Source of the DNA: Lingula anatina
Lineage: Eukaryota; Brachiopoda; Lingulata; Lingulida; Lingulidae
DNA: 64,000 nucleotides
Direction: 5' to 3'
NCBI RefSeq assembly: GCF_001039355.2
Contig: NW_019774380.1
Span: 119,176 to 183,175, forward strand
Part shown: piece by piece, positions 44,330-64,000 of the stretch
How the letters are laid out: every line of letters starts with the position of its first letter
Position numbering within the stretch: position 1 is the stretch's first letter
Notes under the pieces: generated by a model
The model's database searches: none
What the model was told of the DNA's origin: nothing
The model's input: only the letters and a program-made list of their open reading frames with translations
Translations under genes and position numbers: made by a program

Positions 44330-47300
44330 CTTAAGTCTTTAAGAGTATTTGTCTCGTGCAATACTGTTTTCGCGTTTTTCCACACGCCTGCTGTTAAATA
44401 GCGCTATGTTTATGTGTGACGTCACAAATAAACGTACCCATAGAGACGGCCTTGAACTTTACCCAATAAAATGTAGACTACATGATCAAAATGTCTGTTG
44501 TCCCAAAACTTTAAAAAAAATAAACAAAACAATATATTGGAGTGAACTTTACGTGAAAGATTAAACAAAGCAGTGTGTTTTCCCCACTTTCTGGAACCAA
44601 CGAAGCTAATCTGGTGATATGTGCATTTCGTTCTTACTTTAGTTTATAGTTTTCTCAAAAGATGGCGCAACCTTATTTCCTCTGCCGCATTATACCTGAC
44701 ATTTGTATATATTGAACAAATCCAAAAATTATCTTCCTTGTTTTGATTTGTTTTTAACTTTAAAAAAAAATCATATCTACTGTATTCATTCTACGAACAA
44801 CTTCAATAAGTTAGCAAGTATCATCTCTGTTAATAATTAGGCCTATTACTGTAAAATGTTGACATTCACTCACTTTTTACCAAATTTAGAACAAAATAAA
44901 GATTATTATCGTAGGCCTACTGTGTCTCGTACATGAGCAGCATTAAAGAACTCACCATTTTCCGCTACAAAGTAGTTACAACCTTTAAGTAGAGTAAAAG
45001 ACGTGAAGTTCAGCCTAGCTTACACCAATATAATTAGAGTGTGTTATTAGTATTTTAAAAAAATAAAAATAAAATAAACAGGAGAAGAAAATTACTTCCC
45101 GTTTTAAAATTATTATCCTCCCCCCCCCCCCATTTTATCTATATTACACACTGAAATTGGCATCATGTAGTATAACACGGTTAATAGGTTAATACAACAA
45201 TGGCTTAGCTGAATCCCAACGTGATGACTGCACTTAATAAAGAAAAAGAAAAAGTAGATGAACCACTTTATACTCATGGTCACGTTACTTTGACTCCTGC
45301 CATTGTATGAAAGACAATATGGCACTTCTGGCTTTCCTTACCATAGGTCACGTTTTATAAGGTGCGTAATATAAGTGATCGTGTCTGTTCTTCCTAAAGG
45401 TCTTATTTCTATTATGTGCGACTAGAAAAAATTGAACCAATTTCAGGCCGTTATATGCTGGAATTATACAAAAACGGATGTAAATAATGACACGAGGCGG
45501 TGCATGTACTTTCACTATGACGTGCTCATGCTACCAATGGTATTTTTCAGGATGGCTTTGATTAACAAGATAAGTGCGTCACAAGTCGTTGATCAGGACT
45601 GATTAGAGCTAAATATTAAAGGTTGAAGGGATAACACCTGTTCATATAATATCCATATTTCACAATAAATACATTGTAAACCACTCATAGAAATATAATA
45701 AATTCTACTTTGCCACCAAAACGGCGGTTAACACAATTATTTTGGAATTTGTGGCTACACTCTGTAATAATCTCTTAAGAGAATTTTACAAAAAAAAAAA
45801 AAAATTTTTAGAAAAAAAAAAAGGAATAACTTCGGATATCGGATTGGATCCATTAACCATTTGTTTCAGTATGGGAAAATTGTCCTTTACCCCAGGAAAA
45901 TCCTTTTTTTTTTTGGGGGGGGGGGGCAAAATGAACAGTTGTTATCCCTTTAATTATGTGTATTTTAAGATTGGCGTGTTTGTTGATATTTTTTCTTTTA
46001 TAAAATGATTATTATGTGAAAGGCTATCAGCCAAATAGTGGATACCAAACTTAAATCCTAGTGTTTTTTTTTTTTTTTTTTTTTTCATCTACATTGTATT
46101 AGTAAGTCCGTTGATTCTGTACTTGATTTCTCGTCGTCTGCAATTCATATCAATATCACCAATAAACACTTATACCTTAGCGTGAAAAGCCCTCTCTTTT
46201 CTATTAATAAATGCATGGTGCGATAAGACCGAGACGTTTTTCGACCTTGTGTGATGACCATAGATAATTAACATATACGCTGCACAAGCTAGGAGGTTTA
46301 TATATACAGCTCTTTGTGCTGAACATACACGCGCCTGCATTCTACATGAAACTTTTAGCCCGACATTGTTTGAAGCTACGGGTGACAAATTCCAGGAATA
46401 TCGACAGACGCGATGATCCCAGAGTTTGCAAAATTTTAAAAGATGATTCCTAAAAATAGGTAACCCTCAGACTAGTGTTATGGGTGCAGCAAATATTCTA
46501 TTTATCGATCGATCTGTTGCCCAAGAAAACGCTGGATATGCAACCCCCCCCCCTCACAACCCCCTCCCATACCCTCACCCCCCCCCCCCCCTTATCCGTA
46601 CCCCTCCAGATAAACACGCAGAGCCGCACGCATTTTGAGAATATACGTCGATCAAGTATGTCATGTTGATATCTAAGAAAAACACTTTTTTGCTCAAGAA
46701 AATGTAATTCGATTTAATTCATGAACACACAATAATATTGTGATAAGGTTTCATGAATAATTAGTCTTATGAATACAGGGTCTACATGTTTGTTTCACTT
46801 GGGACCAACTCACGTGACGCGACGGACCCGCCCCGGGGCCCTGGATGCGAGCCCAGACAGATTTAGAATGGGCATATAAACAGAACGCTTCAGCCTTGTT
46901 GCAGCTGTCTTTCAAATTGCACAGTGAAGATATTTCAAATCTCGCATCAGACCCTGACGCATAAAAGCATTTTCTGATGCAGTTAAGCACAATGTAATCC
47001 AGCATCACAATAGACTGGGTTAGAAATAGCGCATAGTAACTGCATACAAATGTTATTCGATCTTTGGCGTGCTGCCACTTGCGTCCAAATTATGCAGCTC
47101 TGCCCACAATGAAGCGGATTTTGATTGGCTGTCGTACCGGTAAGGCAGGCCGGGGCATGGGCTTTGTGAGACAAACATCGCAAAATGTCAAAATTCTCCA
47201 AAGTTTATGGTGCAACAAAAGATTTAATGATGTCTTACTATGGATTTGACATGTGGACTATCATTGCACTAATTTTTTGGTGGAAATAGTGTTTTAAATT

Positions 47301-47394
47301 GACAAATTTTGTCCTCGAATGCAAGTGAAATTCATGTTGTGACGACGTGGGGGAAATGATTGAATAAACATAACATGTGACGATCATCCTAGTT
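44330..47394. other. Intergenic region between CFAP68 and capicua
   Basis: Holds the CFAP68 5' flank, a MITE (45623-45953), a long T-run near 46063-46085 and C-runs near 46540-46600. CpG density rises from about 46800. No gene recognised. Confidence 0.5.
45623..45953. mobile_element. MITE, GGGATAAC family, copy 3
   Basis: A 331-bp copy with decayed left end (TTGAAGGGATAACACCTGTT) and a good right end (reverse complement of TTAAAGGGATAACAACTGTT). Same orientation as the 7868 copy and with the same A/T-tract and CTTAAGAG core. Confidence 0.78.
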
Positions 47395-47582
47395 TTAGCC
47401 AATCAGAAGGAGTAAAATCGTCTATGAAGGCCATGTGACTACAGATCGACCAATCAGCTGCAGATATTTCCAGGGCACTTGCTCATTCACCTTTTATAGT
47501 GACAAGTCGGGATTTTCATGAAGCTCGAGCCAAAAAAGCAGTGCAATTTCACCTCCGAAAGGACGTTTTGAACTGATTTAAG
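47395..47582 (+). promoter_or_regulatory. Probable promoter and leader exon of capicua
   Basis: Two CCAAT boxes (47399-47403, 47450-47454) are followed by TTTATAGT (47492-47499), and an inverted CCAAT lies at 47124-47128. A possible leader exon ends at TTTAAG/GTACC (cut after 47582). The coding exon begins with an acceptor at 48619-48620, so an upstream noncoding exon is required. Confidence 0.5.
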
Positions 47583-48641
47583 GTACCAAGTGTTTACTAT
47601 TTGTGTTTATGAATGAATGAAGTGTACGTACGTGTCTTTATCAGTTGATTGATCAGTGATCGAACAGGTATTTCGGAGATCGAAATGAGGGTGTACTCGA
47701 AGGTGTGCAAGAAAAAATCCCCTTGATGCCGTGGTGATCGTTCGAGTAACATTTACTGCGTAGATTTCAAGGTATATGAATTGATTCACCTTTACATCAA
47801 TGGGGAAATCTTTTTTACGTACATGGGCATGGTTTGATTGCTATATGCAATCATGAGCATTGTGTAAAAAGGGTGCAATCTTTTACGAAACGGAAGTTCT
47901 TTGTGTCGTGTTTTTTAGGTCGAATACCAACAGCTGGAGTCTTGACTGTACATAAGACACATTCGGACGTACTGCCACTAAAACTATGTCTTCGAAATGG
48001 GCGGTTTTAAAATGCCATGCTGCTTAAATCATAATCAAGACTTTGCATACATGAATTACTTTGCCTGGCCCAGCTAATGAAATAAATTATATACATCGTT
48101 ATCGGAAATATGCGTGCTTCTCGCTGACCTAATTTCCTGCTCGAATATTACTACACGGGGCACCGCAACCTGTGTAATGTCTAAAAATAGCCATTGCTAA
48201 ATGAAATTCTAATGCTGCTGTTTTTTTATCGGTCGTAACTCCTTACTTAAAGGTTGTGTGAAACTGTCACCTAAGGTTGATAAAGTTATGAAAATTTATT
48301 CATTTCCTTATTTTCATTTTTTGTAAAACAGAGATTCATAGAATGTTTTATCAACTTAGTAATCAGTTTGTCAGATAATTTCTTATAGTTTTCTTTAGGA
48401 AAACCTGTGTCTTCGGCATATTAATAGAGGGCAAGAATTTTATCCACATGTTATTTTTGTGGTCCCTTTTAGAGTCTTTCTACACTAGTGTTTGCTACTT
48501 CCCTTAATCTATCTCCTGACTTCTTGGAAGAGTGTTCTGTTTCCTATAATTACAATATTTGTGAAAATAATGGCATAGATTTACTGTAAAGTGAGGCAAA
48601 TATGTTTTCTTTATTTTCAGAATTCTTTGTTATGTTATGCC

Positions 48642-64000
<15,359 letters not shown>

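Overview
The window is nuclear DNA from an invertebrate animal. It has large AT-rich introns with GT-AG splice sites, MITE and microsatellite litter, one 772-base gap and a few single n's. The proteins are animal-specific (an IRF DNA-binding domain, an ETS domain, capicua, CFAP68). Whether it is a lophotrochozoan or a non-vertebrate deuterostome cannot be settled from the sequence.

Layout. (1) 396-5818, minus: the last two exons of a gene for a large protein (at least 1660 aa) with repeated zinc-finger pairs; its 5' end was not found. (2) 11878-18856, minus: a five-exon gene whose first exons encode an IRF DNA-binding domain. It splices in phase through a linker exon and a Gln-rich region into a complete but catalytically degenerate DDE_Tnp_4 (PIF/Harbinger-ISL2EU type) transposase. 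The IRF-association domain of vertebrate IRFs is absent. The frame changes by one base at 13168-13171, exactly where the transposase-like part begins. (3) 20867-37230, plus, head to head with the IRF gene: a nine-exon (eight coding junction-checked segments) gene for a 1858-aa protein with C2H2-like fingers, two LDLSxK motifs, an AT-hook and an ETS domain whose usual YYY motif is replaced. (4) 41905-44329, minus: the ciliary protein CFAP68 (C11orf1), four exons, with one extra base in exon 2. (5) 48642 to the right edge, plus: capicua long form (CIC-L), through the PF16090-like region, the Cys-rich motif, the ataxin-1-binding segment, the RSK/14-3-3 site and the first part of the HMG box region; the gene runs out of the window.

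Four of the five genes encode transcription or chromatin proteins. IRF and ETS proteins cooperate on composite DNA elements in vertebrates, so their divergent placement here, with two AANNGAAA sites between them, may matter for regulation; this is inference. Between genes lie three copies of a ~340-bp MITE with GGGATAAC ends, two and a half copies of a GATCGATC-ended MITE, a 142-bp MITE, a hAT-like MITE, a perfect 34-bp hairpin and a 2-kb tandem duplication bounded by n's that is probably an assembly artefact.

The main discovery candidate is the IRF-transposase fusion. Its frame change is the main uncertainty: a base error, an allele, a broken gene, or a frameshift that yields two products.
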